NCBI GenBank assembly: GCA_030407315.1
Contig: JALQPE010001681.1
Coordinates: 55,656-119,655 of the forward strand
Origin: Asparagopsis taxiformis
Lineage: Eukaryota > Rhodophyta > Florideophyceae > Bonnemaisoniales > Bonnemaisoniaceae
Length of the DNA: 64,000 nucleotides
Direction of reading: 5' to 3'
Below are positions 34,353-44,889 of the stretch, piece after piece. Within the stretch, counting starts at the first letter, position 1. Each line of letters begins with the position of its first letter. Below the pieces are notes generated by a model. The model was not told where the DNA came from. It did not search any database and was given only the letters and a program-made list of their open reading frames with translations. Both the position numbers and the translations under genes were made by a program.

Positions 34353-34573
34353 CCTTCCTCACCTCAATGTTGCAACCAAAGACGACTGCGATATTACCTT
34401 GTTCTATTCTAGTAGTGCCCACCATAGTTTCCTCCCCTTCTCATATTAAATTGAGTATTGTATATCTCCTGACCCGTCTACATACGCAAACGTCATGTAC
34501 TAGCCTAACTTTCATCGTTTACTTGAAGGCGGCCTTGATGCCTGCCATAGAATGCTATTAAGAACTAATTTCA

Positions 34574-37500
34574 TCAGATATCTAAACGCTCCCAGTAGTT
34601 GACATTGAAGGGAGGCTGTAGCAACTTCTCCCTGGAAGTTCGCAGTGATAGATGGGACCGGATAGGATGCTGGTACCTCACCGAAGAACGACCCTCCGCG
34701 AATCCCATTCCTCCGTGATACACGTCCGTTCGGCATACAAGCAGGGAATACGGTGGGATGCGCACGTTCGTCACTGGCACGCGGTACTTGTCTTTCGCTG
34801 GATGACTTAGGCACACATGGCTGAACTTGGCGATACGAATGATGAACCCATCCGCACCAGCAGCCATCATGAAATATGATGGCGAGTTGAGAGGACCAGT
34901 TCCAGTTCCCTCACGGACGGGAACATCGGTATGCATAAGTTGCTCCTGACTACCTTCTGCGGTCAAAATCAGACGAAGACCCGTTTCTGGAAAGACCACC
35001 GCTTCTTCTCTTCCAAACCCGAGCTTCAGGTTCTCCGCACAAATCGCCTTACCTAGCTCCAGAATCAGCTTGTTCCTGTACTGCCGCGCGCTTTCTTGCT
35101 CAAGGTCATCGCAGATGCTTTTCCGGTCCGTCTTGAATACACCAGTGCTGTCTTTCGGTCGAAGTGGTTTCCACGGGTTCTTCTGACTTGCACTTGAGCC
35201 ACTTGTAGTACCTTGGAATGTGCTGGCCATCTGTGTGAATAACTCGTGCGTAGCTGCTCCCACTGTAGTAGAAGAGAAAATGTCTTGCAACACCACGTAA
35301 CCAAGCTCGTCGATCATTCTTCTCTGGTAGCTGAAGTATTGTTGGCTTTCACAAGAACCGAGGGGACATACCAAAGTAGAGTAGCCTGCAGCTGCTTCCA
35401 TTATCTCCGTCCGGATTGTATCAATGTCTTCTTCTGTGATATAATACTTCATTCTCGAGTTGGAAGGAACGCATAAAGGCAGCTTCTCAGGTATCTCCTC
35501 TGCGAATGTGCGGTCTGGAAGGGAGTTTTCTTGCTCGTCAGTGAAGAGTGGTGATTCTTCTCCAGTCGTTCGTTTCCTTGCATTGACTCTACTCTTCTTT
35601 TCCCGGGGAGGCCCAATCTCAATGTTGTCATCCGGCGTATTGGGCTCAGAAAACTTCGCGCTAGTTTCTTCCCTTCTTCGCTTCTTATCCAGCCTGGACT
35701 CGTTTTCATCGCCGCTTCCACCAGAGCTCCTGCTTCTTCCCGAATTCTCCTTGTCCACTTCGGCCGGGCTAGTGCTGTTAGTTTCTGGTGTCCTGATTCG
35801 AAGTTTCAATATCACAGAGCGGTTCTGCGCATCTCCAGCTTGTTGTCCAGGCGTGTCTATGTCCATGCGACCACTATTGTCCAAGTTGATATCCAGACTT
35901 TGCGTATCGCCGCTTTGTTTCCTTCCCTGAGGAAGATCTTCTCTGACAATCCTTCCCGGCGAATTATCCCTGGCACGACTTTCCCGCTCTGCCCTTGAAG
36001 CTGAAAGACGTTCCTGTTCTTTTTGGAGAACAGCAAGACGTTCTGCTTCCCTCTTCTCAGCTGCTGCAAGACGCGTGGCAGGACGTTCCTGTACTCCTCT
36101 TTTGCTGCGGCAGGACGGTCTTCTGCTTCTTTCGGGGTGCTCAGAGGTGCCTCTTCTATTGCTTTCGTCGCGACAGCAGGAATCACTTCTTCAGCCACCA
36201 CATTTGGAGTAATTTCCTGTTCTTCCTCCACAACAGCAGAAACTTCCTGCTCTACTTGGGCTTCGGCAGATACTCCTTCTTCTGCTTGAACAGGACCAGG
36301 AGTTTCCACCGTTTCCTTCTCTGTAGAATTATTTCCCTGTTCTGCGGCAGTAGGTGCTTCTTCCTCTTCTGCTTTGGCGCCAGCAACAAGTGCTTTTTCT
36401 ATTTCTCCGGGGGTCATGCGATTCCGTTCCCTCTCCTCCTCCGCTTTCGTCTCCTGCATTGCCTTTGTCCCGGTAGCATATTCCAGTTTGTCGTAAAAAC
36501 TGTTTGTAAACATCCCGTTCTTGGTTCTCAGACTGCTTCTGTCTACCACGTCGTCATGAAAGTCGACAAGGACGAATACAATGCGCTCTCCAATGCGATG
36601 ATCATTATCCCCGACCTCCTTCGCGTTTTCTGCTGCCAAATCCGTTCGCACGAATTCCTCCATCGTTGCAGAGTTCAACCACTTGCGGACGACCTCTGCC
36701 ATATCATAGATGGCCAACAGAGCCAGTAGCCAAGTGCGCATCGTGAACGGACTTCCGCTTCCGATATTTCTGACAAGTCCTCTCTTCCTCCTCATCCTTG
36801 TCCACGACGCTGTCATCTCGAGCACAAACCACTGGAACCACTCCTTATCGCGCGTCCCGCGTCCGTCCGTGCCATTGCGGAATATTGCGTTATTGACAAG
36901 ATCGAGCACGCACCCGTACATATCGGCAGAGTCAATTCGAGAAAAGTCCGGATCTCTTCCCTCGGTTCTTGCATCCTCGATTTCTCTGTTCCTATCCAAA
37001 GCATTGTAAACGCTAGGGATAGAGCTCCAGTACACGAAAGCAACGCTGTCTGTGCGATTGAACCCCTTCGCAATGTTGATGTACTGCCTATACGAGTTCT
37101 CCGAACGGTTCCTGTCGGACGGCAGAATATAGCTCACTTCTTTCAGAATAGGAATAAGCCGGACAACAGGAAGATCCATCTGGTTGGAAAACCTGAGAAA
37201 CTCTATGACCGCACAGACATTGTCGGCAATGCTCACAGAAGCGACATCGTGAGTTTGTATATTGGCTTCGAGAGACAGTTTCAGAACCTCCAGCGCATCG
37301 AAAATTAGACGCCCGTTCGGCGCAATCAACTGTTGTACCCAAACCAATTCCAAGGAATCCCTGTTCTTTCCTGAGTACTTCTCCAGGCATAGTTGCAGAG
37401 CAGCTATGCGATGAGAGCCATCGATGCAGTAAAACTCGTCTCCTTCGTTATCTTCCATTTTGCAGACTGTAATCATAGTTCCAGTGGTAGAGAAACCTCT

Positions 37501-37764
37501 ATCCATGAAAATGCTGGCCAGTTCGTTTACACGACCCGGTCGCACCAAACGGGAGGTCACTGTCGGAAACTTCACTTTGCGAGGATCAACTTGCACTTTA
37601 GAAGAGCTGTACTGAGCAATAGTGATGCTTTTCTCTTCAGCAGAAGGAGAATTGCTCTTCTCCGCTGTAGTATTCATGATACTATTGTCTCCCATTGTAA
37701 TCCCTGAAATCTCAGTTCGTTCAATCGGTTCTTTGTTCAATGTTGTGTAGACGATGAAATCCAC
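34574..37764 (-). CDS. ParB-like plus 2OG dioxygenase gene, one frame break
   Basis: Frame A (37764-35857; ATG at 37764, alternative at 37695) has the ParB-like domain with DGSHR at 115-119, then a helical region and a Glu/Ala-rich linker. Frame B (ending at 34574) has a basic linker, SRMKYY, GYVVLQDIF (dioxygenase entry), MHTDV (His codon 34931-34933, Asp codon 34925-34927), YHGGMGF (distal His) and RSHLSL. Frame B can be followed upstream of its first ATG as a Glu/Arg-rich coiled coil to about 36100, so the true junction is probably the A4 run (minus strand) at 36100-36103. The shift is -1. The last ~80 codons of frame A are then out-of-frame readthrough. The alternative, two separate genes, is disfavoured because the 29404 paralogue is continuous here. 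Same expected chemistry as the 14079 protein. Confidence 0.75.
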
Positions 37765-38497
37765 AATTGTGGTACCTCCGAGTGCGCTTCCCGTCTCTCA
37801 GCTTCCTCTCATATACTGTCCGGACAAGACATCCCCTACCTACCTTCAGTCCTGATGAACCTTACGCTGCACCCGCTCAGCACCTCTGACTCTACCTGAT
37901 CCTGATACCTCCACAAAGCGTTTAGCCCTTTCCATCAATCTACACCTAATAGTATGTACCTCTAGCGCATATAATGAAATCGAACCCGTTTACCTCACCA
38001 CGTCAATTATCATTCATATTCCAACAACCTATTTCATCCACACTCTCCACCTCGCTTCTTCTTCCATACCATTGATTCCTATCAATCGATTCTACGTGAG
38101 TTTTATACATTTACCACGATCCACCTCTCCTACAAGTCTGAAAAGTTCATTTCTACACTAACTTTTGCTACTCACAAATAACGGTTCCCGTGCAGGCCAC
38201 TGCTTGAATTTCTTCCTATTGGCGTACTCGGCTGCAAAGGATTCATAGACTATTTAAACGGTGATCATATAAATGGTTTTCAATGTGCTCCAATGGACCA
38301 TACACCAATGAACATCAATATGAATTCTGTTCAACTACCTATTCACTACTGCGATTCAGTTTTCTTCCATACCAAATCTCATTGCCTTCCTACCCTAGTC
38401 GATTCAAAATGCTTCCTCCTCGTCAGTTGATCAATATTCCTTACAACGAGCAGGTCCTCTGGACATCCTAAAGTTGGTTACTTAACCTTAACTATCG
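37765..38497. other. Upstream region of the 34574-37764 gene
   Basis: About 730 bases, AT-rich and pyrimidine-rich, with no convincing gene. It should contain the promoter of the minus-strand ParB-dioxygenase gene, but I see no clear core element. Confidence 0.35.
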
Positions 38498-38770
38498 ATG
38501 AATTTGCTGTAATGAAACGTTTTCTTACAGCAGCCACGATTTCTTTACCGGGTAAAAAATTGTGGCCGCTGTAATGAAACGTTTTCTTACAGCAAAGTCA
38601 TCGTAACGATGACTTTGCTGTAAGAAAAGAAAACATTACAGCGGCCACAATTTTTTACCCGGTAAAAATTCTTGCTGATTTTTACCCGGTAAAAAATTTT
38701 TCGGCCACTGCAAGGAAACGGTTCCTTACAGCAAAGTCATCGTAACGATGACTTTGCTGTAAGCATACCT
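38498..38770. repeat. Palindromic repeat block
   Basis: Two ACAGCAAAGTCATCG palindromes (near 38608 and 38743) with ACCCGGTAAAAATTC and CTTTACCGGGTAAAA units and inverted GCGGCCACAATTTT/AAAATTGTGGCCGC arms. Confidence 0.8.
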
Positions 38771-38883
38771 CCCTCCATCCTCTCAGATCCTCTCCCCACT
38801 ATTTCGCACCAATCCACCAACGCCCTAGAGTGTACTATTCATATGTGATGCATCTGGTTATTCATTTTATTCTTCCCTAAAAA

Positions 38884-41800
38884 TCATGCAGCCCTCGGTG
38901 GAAATCCGTCTCGCCTACATAGTGCATATATCTCTCCACCCTCCAGCAGTCCGGGTCCGTGCCTTACCTCCCTCATGTTCTCATCATATTCGCATACACT
39001 CCCATTGCAATAGTGCATACCAAACACCTCAGTGACTCCCTCACTCATCTCCACAATTACTGTTCGTCGCCTCTCTTCGACCTTGAACACTCCTTCATCA
39101 GTTTTTTGCAAACCCAGGCAAACTCCATAAGCTGTACCTTGCTCATCTCTCGCACTCTCGTTCCTCAGGATAAAGAACGCTAGAACAATAAAAAACCGCG
39201 GTTCATAATTAATTCTTCCCCGCATTATCTCTGATGTGAGACGAGACGCCGGGTACAGAATCGCTTGTGAAGTTGCACCATCCTCACATGTCCTCTGTTC
39301 AGGGCAAACAGCATGGATGATAGCTCCTGATTCTAGAGAGCCAGACCTCTGCACTGTTTTCCTTCCCCACTCTGTCGTAGTGCTTCTAGAAACTCTTCTC
39401 ACCCATTCGGCATACTTTCCACACCCGCTTGTTCCGCTTCCGTACCTTTCGGTAAAGAACCGTTTGAAAACACCTACAGCACCCTCTGCCATATCACATT
39501 TTCCATTCATGTACTCCTTGACCTCGTCAATAGATATACCTCCATGCCCTCTCCACGTCACAATTTCACCATCCGCCGACAATATCTTTCCTCGACGCTG
39601 GGAGAGAAGCTGGAGAACCGGTTCCTGGAAGCAGTTTTTCACTACCTCGTCTTCCACATCTATTTCTCTCCCTAGCTCCTGTGAAAGAACGTTGACCATT
39701 TGAGAGCATTCGGACGAGGACCAATGTTGTGGCTCCATGCCGATTTCGCGCAAAACAATGGCCACTCTCGTCTGCCAGTCATCCGCAAGAACTAATTCCA
39801 GCGCTGAAAGCTGTTCGCTTTGGTGATTGGACATTCTCACACCTTTCTTCAGCGGCTGATGCATCCGTTCGAATATAAGCTCCTGCACGTGCTTCACAGA
39901 GCCGTAAGCAGGAAGCGTATGAACACAAAACTCGACAAGACGATGAACATTAGGCTTGTCCAAATGTGCTCCTGCTCCCTTCACTTTCCGACAATACTCA
40001 TTCAACGTCTCCACGTAGTCTACAGTTCTTCCCAGAATGTATTCATTCCTGCCACCTTCTCCGTCAGCCGTCTCTACTTCATGTGGACCGTCTTTCCACC
40101 ATACGGGCATGAAACTAATACACGAAACCAGCTTCTGAAACATCACTACTAGTTTGACGGCCCCATCAAATTTTTCACGATGACCTTCCCCTTTCCCATC
40201 CATCATTCGAGCTGCGTTTTCGAATGCCATAGGTGCTATCAGCAGCACACTGAATATGTCACTCATGTTCATGGAAAGCAGATTGTTGGTTCCAAATAAA
40301 CGGTTCTGCCTTCCCATCCTGAACTTCTTCAGAGCGCCCAGAATTTGCAATTCAGCTACCTCTCTAATTCGTGGGCTGGCAGCTGAAATACAAGCGTTCA
40401 GTACATCTTGTGCCAGTCCAGACAATAGATGGTCAGGTGCTATCACTGCGGAACGGTACGGGTCAAAAATTGCTGGGACAACTGAAACTCCGTTTTCCGT
40501 CTTTGGTACTTCTTCCTGCACTGCTTCCAAGGAAGTGCTCAGGACATGAAATGGTAAATCTTCCCCTTCTTCTGCAGCCAGTCCGAGAGTGCGAAGCTGG
40601 GTTTCTGTGGCATCCTTACGTGTCGATGCATTCCGATACTTGCTCCTGGCATGCGTCGATGTTTGCCCGTTCACTACCGAAGTGTATGCATTCTTCGTGC
40701 CGCCAGTACTACTCAGGTCATATTTGCGGAAACTGCAGATGTGGCACGGAGAGTTTGATGTGTGTCCAAGAACATCCAGGGTATGTGAAACTGCAGGATA
40801 GTCTCCAATGCTCCCCACTGGGTCTAGAAATACCACAACATCTTCTCCCTCTGCATTTTTCGTTGGGAAACCCTCTGTGCTTCCCCGCACTATATCTTGA
40901 ACGATATATCGCAATACACAATTTGTGGACACTCCCGGAGGTGGCAAACCAATCACTCGAACCGCTTGGTAGCTTCCCCTTTTCCGAGGTGGTAGATTGA
41001 GAGGTAACATATAGCATCCACCAAAACTTCCCTTCCTGCTTGTGAATGGTTCGAAGTCATCCGTGTAAAGGAGAAATCGGTAAACAAAGTAGTTTCGACC
41101 ATCCTCCAGCTTTCCCCAACATGGTGCATCTTCTCGCGGAGACGCTGGGTGCCATTGCGACCTGTGGTCTCCGAAACCATCCGAGAACACCCCTGAAACA
41201 CGAATTTCTTCATAGTTGGGGCTTCCTAGTCCATCGGGCGGGTTTCTGGCTTCAGCAAAGCTCGCGCCCGGTGAAAAGCAAAGTAACATGGTGGATGCTT
41301 CTCCGACCTGCTCTTTCAAATACCTGTTCACCAATACGACGTGTGGAACAATATCACCCTCTTCCATTCCAATTGGTAATAGAACGGTTATCACGTCCCC
41401 AGCTCGTGTTCCTTTTCCCTTGGCTCCTGCTCCGATTACACATTGCGATATCGCTCGCAGAGCATGCTGCCTCTCCCATTCCAATAGATGTGACATTCGC
41501 GGCTGCAGATATTTTTCGACATGCACATCATGCTCACCGTCGTGTCGAGCCTCATAGGTAACTATGGTCCTAGCATGAAGTTCCCACAACGATGTAACTG
41601 CCACTCTTCTCCTCTTCGGTTTCCCACCATCTCTGTCATTCTTCCTAAACCCTTTTGCTCTTTCGATGACGGCAACCTGACGAGCTCCTGGATGACATCG
41701 GATTCGAATTGCTGTTCCATCAGGTACATAAATGTGCTTCAAACCCTTTTTCCCATCGCTGTCAATGGGAACAACTGCTGTGCGAACGAATGGGTCGCTC

Positions 41801-42687
41801 AAAACACCCCTCCTGCACTTTGCGATGAACGAATCTTCAATGCTGCACTCTGCGGTTGATTTTTCTCCTTCCGAGCTTCGATTGTTCGCGTCACTGCGGA
41901 ATGCTTTAAAGATTGGTCGAGTCTGGACATCTTTCAGAGCCCATGTGCTTGGGAGTACAATACGAACTTTCGCCATTCCTCCACAATTGTCTCTGTCATC
42001 TGTTGTTCCACGGGTTCCTACTGCACCTCGATGCTGTGCAGCTCTTGCTCCGCTCTTTCGAAGGTCTATCGGAAACTCTATGTCACAGCTCTTTGCATAG
42101 CAGTGTTTCCTCAAGAATGGTAGTATCTTCTGTCGCATCACAGAGTCCGACGGGACATGCTCACTTGGATCTCTGCGGAAATTCATTCCGAACAGGGTAC
42201 CTTCATAGTGGGCTCTTGTCATTCTTTGAGTTCCACTCAGCTGAAGAGCCCCATACATTGCAGGCCATCGTAGTAGTGCCTTGAAATCACCACATGCTTC
42301 ATCCCCAGCATTTGGGTCTATCGGGCCTCCAGTTGAAATAGAATCAGAACCTCGTCCGGTTGCTTCTTCCGATTCCATTAGCGTGCTCGATGCTATGTAG
42401 ATGTCACTTCCAGCTTCATCGTTGTTGCTGTACACATCAATACAACCTTCTATTGTGTCACCCATAGGGATTGGGGACTCCAATAGGTCATCTGTGGTAC
42501 ACTCACGTCGTAGCTCATTACCTCTCGGGATTTCTTTGTTCATGCAGGCTGCATCACTGCTGCGGATTTCTCCCTGCAGTTTCCCAGGAAGCTGTTCACT
42601 GGGACTGGCCACATTGAGCGAATCGAATCTCGCCTTTGTCCTACGACTTGTGGTTTTCTTTCGAATAGGAGTCCGTCTCGGAGCCAT
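38884..42687 (-). CDS. CACTA-type DDE transposase (1267 aa)
   Basis: Uninterrupted frame with an ATG in good context (AAGATGGCT). The N-terminus is Arg/Lys-rich. The catalytic core has YTDDF (542-545) followed by a GS-x-GGCYMLPLNLPP stretch, the CACTA form of the first Asp motif. GDYPAVSH (Asp629) with CHIC (648-651) is the second Asp plus metal-binding pair. DPYRS...DHLLSGLAQD is at 742-760. A C-terminal HVQELIFERMHQPLKK segment (~960) fits the Glu region. It resembles the transposase at 49106-53149 much more than the one at 1796-4837. It is the natural candidate to mobilise the CACTACGGTGTTG ends at 20195 and 45119. No stop or frameshift is present, so it may be active or recently active. 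Confidence 0.8.
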   Translation of the reverse strand: MAPRRTPIRKKTTSRRTKARFDSLNVASPSEQLPGKLQGEIRSSDAACMNKEIPRGNELRRECTTDDLLESPIPMGDTIEGCIDVYSNNDEAGSDIYIASSTLMESEEATGRGSDSISTGGPIDPNAGDEACGDFKALLRWPAMYGALQLSGTQRMTRAHYEGTLFGMNFRRDPSEHVPSDSVMRQKILPFLRKHCYAKSCDIEFPIDLRKSGARAAQHRGAVGTRGTTDDRDNCGGMAKVRIVLPSTWALKDVQTRPIFKAFRSDANNRSSEGEKSTAECSIEDSFIAKCRRGVLSDPFVRTAVVPIDSDGKKGLKHIYVPDGTAIRIRCHPGARQVAVIERAKGFRKNDRDGGKPKRRRVAVTSLWELHARTIVTYEARHDGEHDVHVEKYLQPRMSHLLEWERQHALRAISQCVIGAGAKGKGTRAGDVITVLLPIGMEEGDIVPHVVLVNRYLKEQVGEASTMLLCFSPGASFAEARNPPDGLGSPNYEEIRVSGVFSDGFGDHRSQWHPASPREDAPCWGKLEDGRNYFVYRFLLYTDDFEPFTSRKGSFGGCYMLPLNLPPRKRGSYQAVRVIGLPPPGVSTNCVLRYIVQDIVRGSTEGFPTKNAEGEDVVVFLDPVGSIGDYPAVSHTLDVLGHTSNSPCHICSFRKYDLSSTGGTKNAYTSVVNGQTSTHARSKYRNASTRKDATETQLRTLGLAAEEGEDLPFHVLSTSLEAVQEEVPKTENGVSVVPAIFDPYRSAVIAPDHLLSGLAQDVLNACISAASPRIREVAELQILGALKKFRMGRQNRLFGTNNLLSMNMSDIFSVLLIAPMAFENAARMMDGKGEGHREKFDGAVKLVVMFQKLVSCISFMPVWWKDGPHEVETADGEGGRNEYILGRTVDYVETLNEYCRKVKGAGAHLDKPNVHRLVEFCVHTLPAYGSVKHVQELIFERMHQPLKKGVRMSNHQSEQLSALELVLADDWQTRVAIVLREIGMEPQHWSSSECSQMVNVLSQELGREIDVEDEVVKNCFQEPVLQLLSQRRGKILSADGEIVTWRGHGGISIDEVKEYMNGKCDMAEGAVGVFKRFFTERYGSGTSGCGKYAEWVRRVSRSTTTEWGRKTVQRSGSLESGAIIHAVCPEQRTCEDGATSQAILYPASRLTSEIMRGRINYEPRFFIVLAFFILRNESARDEQGTAYGVCLGLQKTDEGVFKVEERRRTVIVEMSEGVTEVFGMHYCNGSVCEYDENMREVRHGPGLLEGGEIYALCRRDGFPPRAA

Positions 42688-43639
42688 CTTGATGTTTTTG
42701 TTCTTTTCTTCTTCGCTCAGTTTTGTTTCATAGAATACAACTCTAAACTTCTACGACATGACTACTATCTCAATACAGTATTACTTTTAACCGTTACGAA
42801 ACCTTTCCAGGGTTTCATTCGATCCAATGAACTGGTTCACCACAATTCTTTGTCCTATGCTCATTTCTTTATACACATTGATTGCTATTTCATCCGGACT
42901 CAACATCGTTTTGCTATCTTGTATCGCATTCCCTAACCACAAACCCGACCAAGATGTATCCATTTCCGGAAAACGGCCGTTTATTTCGCAGTGATGCTCT
43001 AGGCACTAATACTGAATCTGATTTTCTCATACACGTACTTCCTACTCGTATACTCTACCACATTTTCGGCCCTATTTACAAGTTGGAAGCACAATCTCTC
43101 GTTGAATCGTACTCGGTGTGATATCTTAAATTAGCATAAATTTATATATTGCAATGCAGATTCACTGCTCGCTTGCAACATGAAAATTATAAAATTTCTC
43201 CCACACTGCTGTTTCCTAGCCGCCCACATCCACGTGGCCCGCTTTGACTGCCTGCCAAGTGTGCTCAGAGCATGCAATGACGTCATCGATATATACCGTC
43301 CACATCATCACTGGAAGCGCGGACTCCTCGTCCAGGAAAGGGCGCCATTTTTCCTACTCCTCGCCTCACCCTTTTCTGTAGGCCCCATATGCTAGTGTTT
43401 TTCCTATATTTCTGTAGTGATGACGTCATTATAGACTAGAGAAGGCGGTAGAAGATACAATAATTTTGCGCCTGTTCTGCCAGGTCATGTGCTTCAAAGC
43501 GTAATTCGCACCCTAGGTATCGTTTTTCTGGGCCTCCCATCGCACCGCTCCGTTTCAAACTCATCCCTCTATTGTTCTCCTACACGTCATTTCCGCCCGC
43601 AGAGTGCTACTTAAACAACAGATTCTGGAATCCCTGTTT
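42688..43639. other. Transposase upstream region, no gene seen
   Basis: About 950 bases with AT-rich stretches. Nothing convincing apart from the promoter that the divergent arrangement implies. Confidence 0.35.
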
Positions 43640-43794
43640 CCATCTTCATATCCGTCGGAAACAAAGCAACAACCCTGGCCGTGGAAGCCGTATAGATCAT
43701 CTAAACTGCTTCCAAAGCGTAAGTTTTAGATCATCAATACGGCTTCCAGGGCCAAAGTTGTTGCTTTGTCTCCGACGGATATGAACCATGATGG
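43640..43794 (+). ncRNA. Long imperfect hairpin, miRNA-precursor-like
   Basis: Arms of about 65 bases (43640-43707 and 43728-43794) pair with about ten scattered mismatches and bulges, leaving a ~20-base loop. The spread of mismatches is more like a miRNA or siRNA precursor than a fresh inverted duplication. The arms contain CATATCCGTCGG and CAAAGCAACAAC. A splice-donor-like GTACGT starts at 43794, directly at the hairpin base. The plus strand is chosen from that donor. A foldback transposon relic is the main alternative. Confidence 0.45.
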
Positions 43795-44079
43795 TACGTT
43801 TCCACAACTCACGCCACTAACCCAGTTTTCTATTTGTTTTCTCTTTCTCAGGTTTCCAGTCGGTGAGTGTTCCACTTCTACTTTCATTTATCTTTCTCTC
43901 TTACCACTTCTCCACTACTTTTCTTTTCTGCCTGTGAGTACATATCTCAATTTGGGATGCAATGGTATTTGTTAAGGTACGTTAGTCTCCTAATCACCAT
44001 CAATTTCCCTCTCCAATTCAACGTCACTAACTTGTTTCCTTTCTCTACATCATTTTTTCTTCTTCTCTTCATTTCCTAG
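43794..44079 (+). other. Two or three short GT-AG intron-like segments
   Basis: 43794-43851 (58 nt) runs from GTACGT through a CCACTAACC branch-like motif to a pyrimidine tract and CAG. 43977-44079 (103 nt) runs from GTACGT through TCACTAACT to TTCCTAG. A weaker one may start at GTGAGT 43863. The flanking exon pieces have no long open frame, so a spliced non-coding transcript is suggested. Confidence 0.4.
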
Positions 44080-44479
44080 CTTATTCATGCAGCTCAATCA
44101 GGTTATAGATTTGTAGACTTTTCTAGTAGTTTTAGTTTTACTCGTCGGAATAGTGTTAGTTGTAGTAGCATTTTTAACATAGGGATTGTTTATTCTCAAT
44201 GTAGCCTGCGCAAATAAACAAATCCAGAGTGAAGCTTCCCATATCGCACCCTCTTAGATTGCTACCTATCCTACCGCGTATACCTCTCGCTAGCTCATAG
44301 TCACTACGAAATAAAAATTCCTAGCCGTACTATTCTGTCCATTCCCATATGAATACCGTCCATGCCCCATCCTCATAGCGCTAGAACTGCCTTCCTCTAC
44401 CCCAGAAAGATGCCCACGACAGCGTGACGCTCCATCTCATCCACCACTCCCAGACACCGAATTTTACTATATCAGGACA
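44080..44479. other. Spacer before the right-end repeats
   Basis: 400 bases between the intron-like segments and the 35-base repeats. No gene seen. Confidence 0.35.
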
Positions 44480-44770
44480 CTACTTTTACTGTCTCCAGGT
44501 GCTGTCCAGGGCAGCACAAAGTACTGTCTACAGGTGCTGCCCAGGGCAGCACGAAATACTGTCTCCAGGTGCTGCCCAGGGCAGCACGAAATACTGTCTC
44601 CAGGTGCTGCCCAGGGCAGCACAAAGTACTGTCTACAGGTGCTGCCCAGGGCAGCACAAAGTACTGTCTACAGGTGCTGCCCAGGGCAGCACAAAGTACT
44701 GTCTACAGGTACTGCCCAGGACAGTGAAAATCACTGTCTCCAGGTACTGCCCAGGACAGTGCACCGTGTT
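44480..44770. repeat. 35-base tandem repeat, about eight copies
   Basis: GCAGCAC recurs at 44511, 44546, 44581, 44616, 44651 and 44686, exactly 35 bases apart, with diverged units on both sides. Each unit carries GTGCTGCCCAGGGCAGCAC, itself a palindrome, plus a TACTGTCT motif. It is part of the right subterminal region of the CACTA-like end. Confidence 0.85.
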
Positions 44771-44889
44771 GGTTCCATCTATTGTCCCAGGCAGCGTATT
44801 TCACTATCCGGCCATGTTGCCTTGGCCAATACAAAACACTATCCGCCAACACTGCCCAGTACAGTAAATTACATCATATCCAACTATTG

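Larger units (their letters stand above)
34118..38770. mobile_element. Second element with palindromic ends carrying a ParB-dioxygenase gene (~4.7 kb)
   Basis: The gene at 34574-37764 sits between palindromic blocks 34118-34352 and 38498-38770, repeating the arrangement at 28522-33576. The right block lacks the outermost TTACAG...GTTTACC motif that the other blocks have, so the boundary there is soft. Confidence 0.55.

Noticed and set aside
44480..44770. Resemblance to a CRISPR array
   Set aside because: Units are contiguous with no unique spacers, and the context is a eukaryotic transposon end.
44424..44867. 147-codon frame through the 35-base repeats
   Set aside because: It is open only because the repeat unit lacks stops; the product just repeats the array and has no start context or domain.
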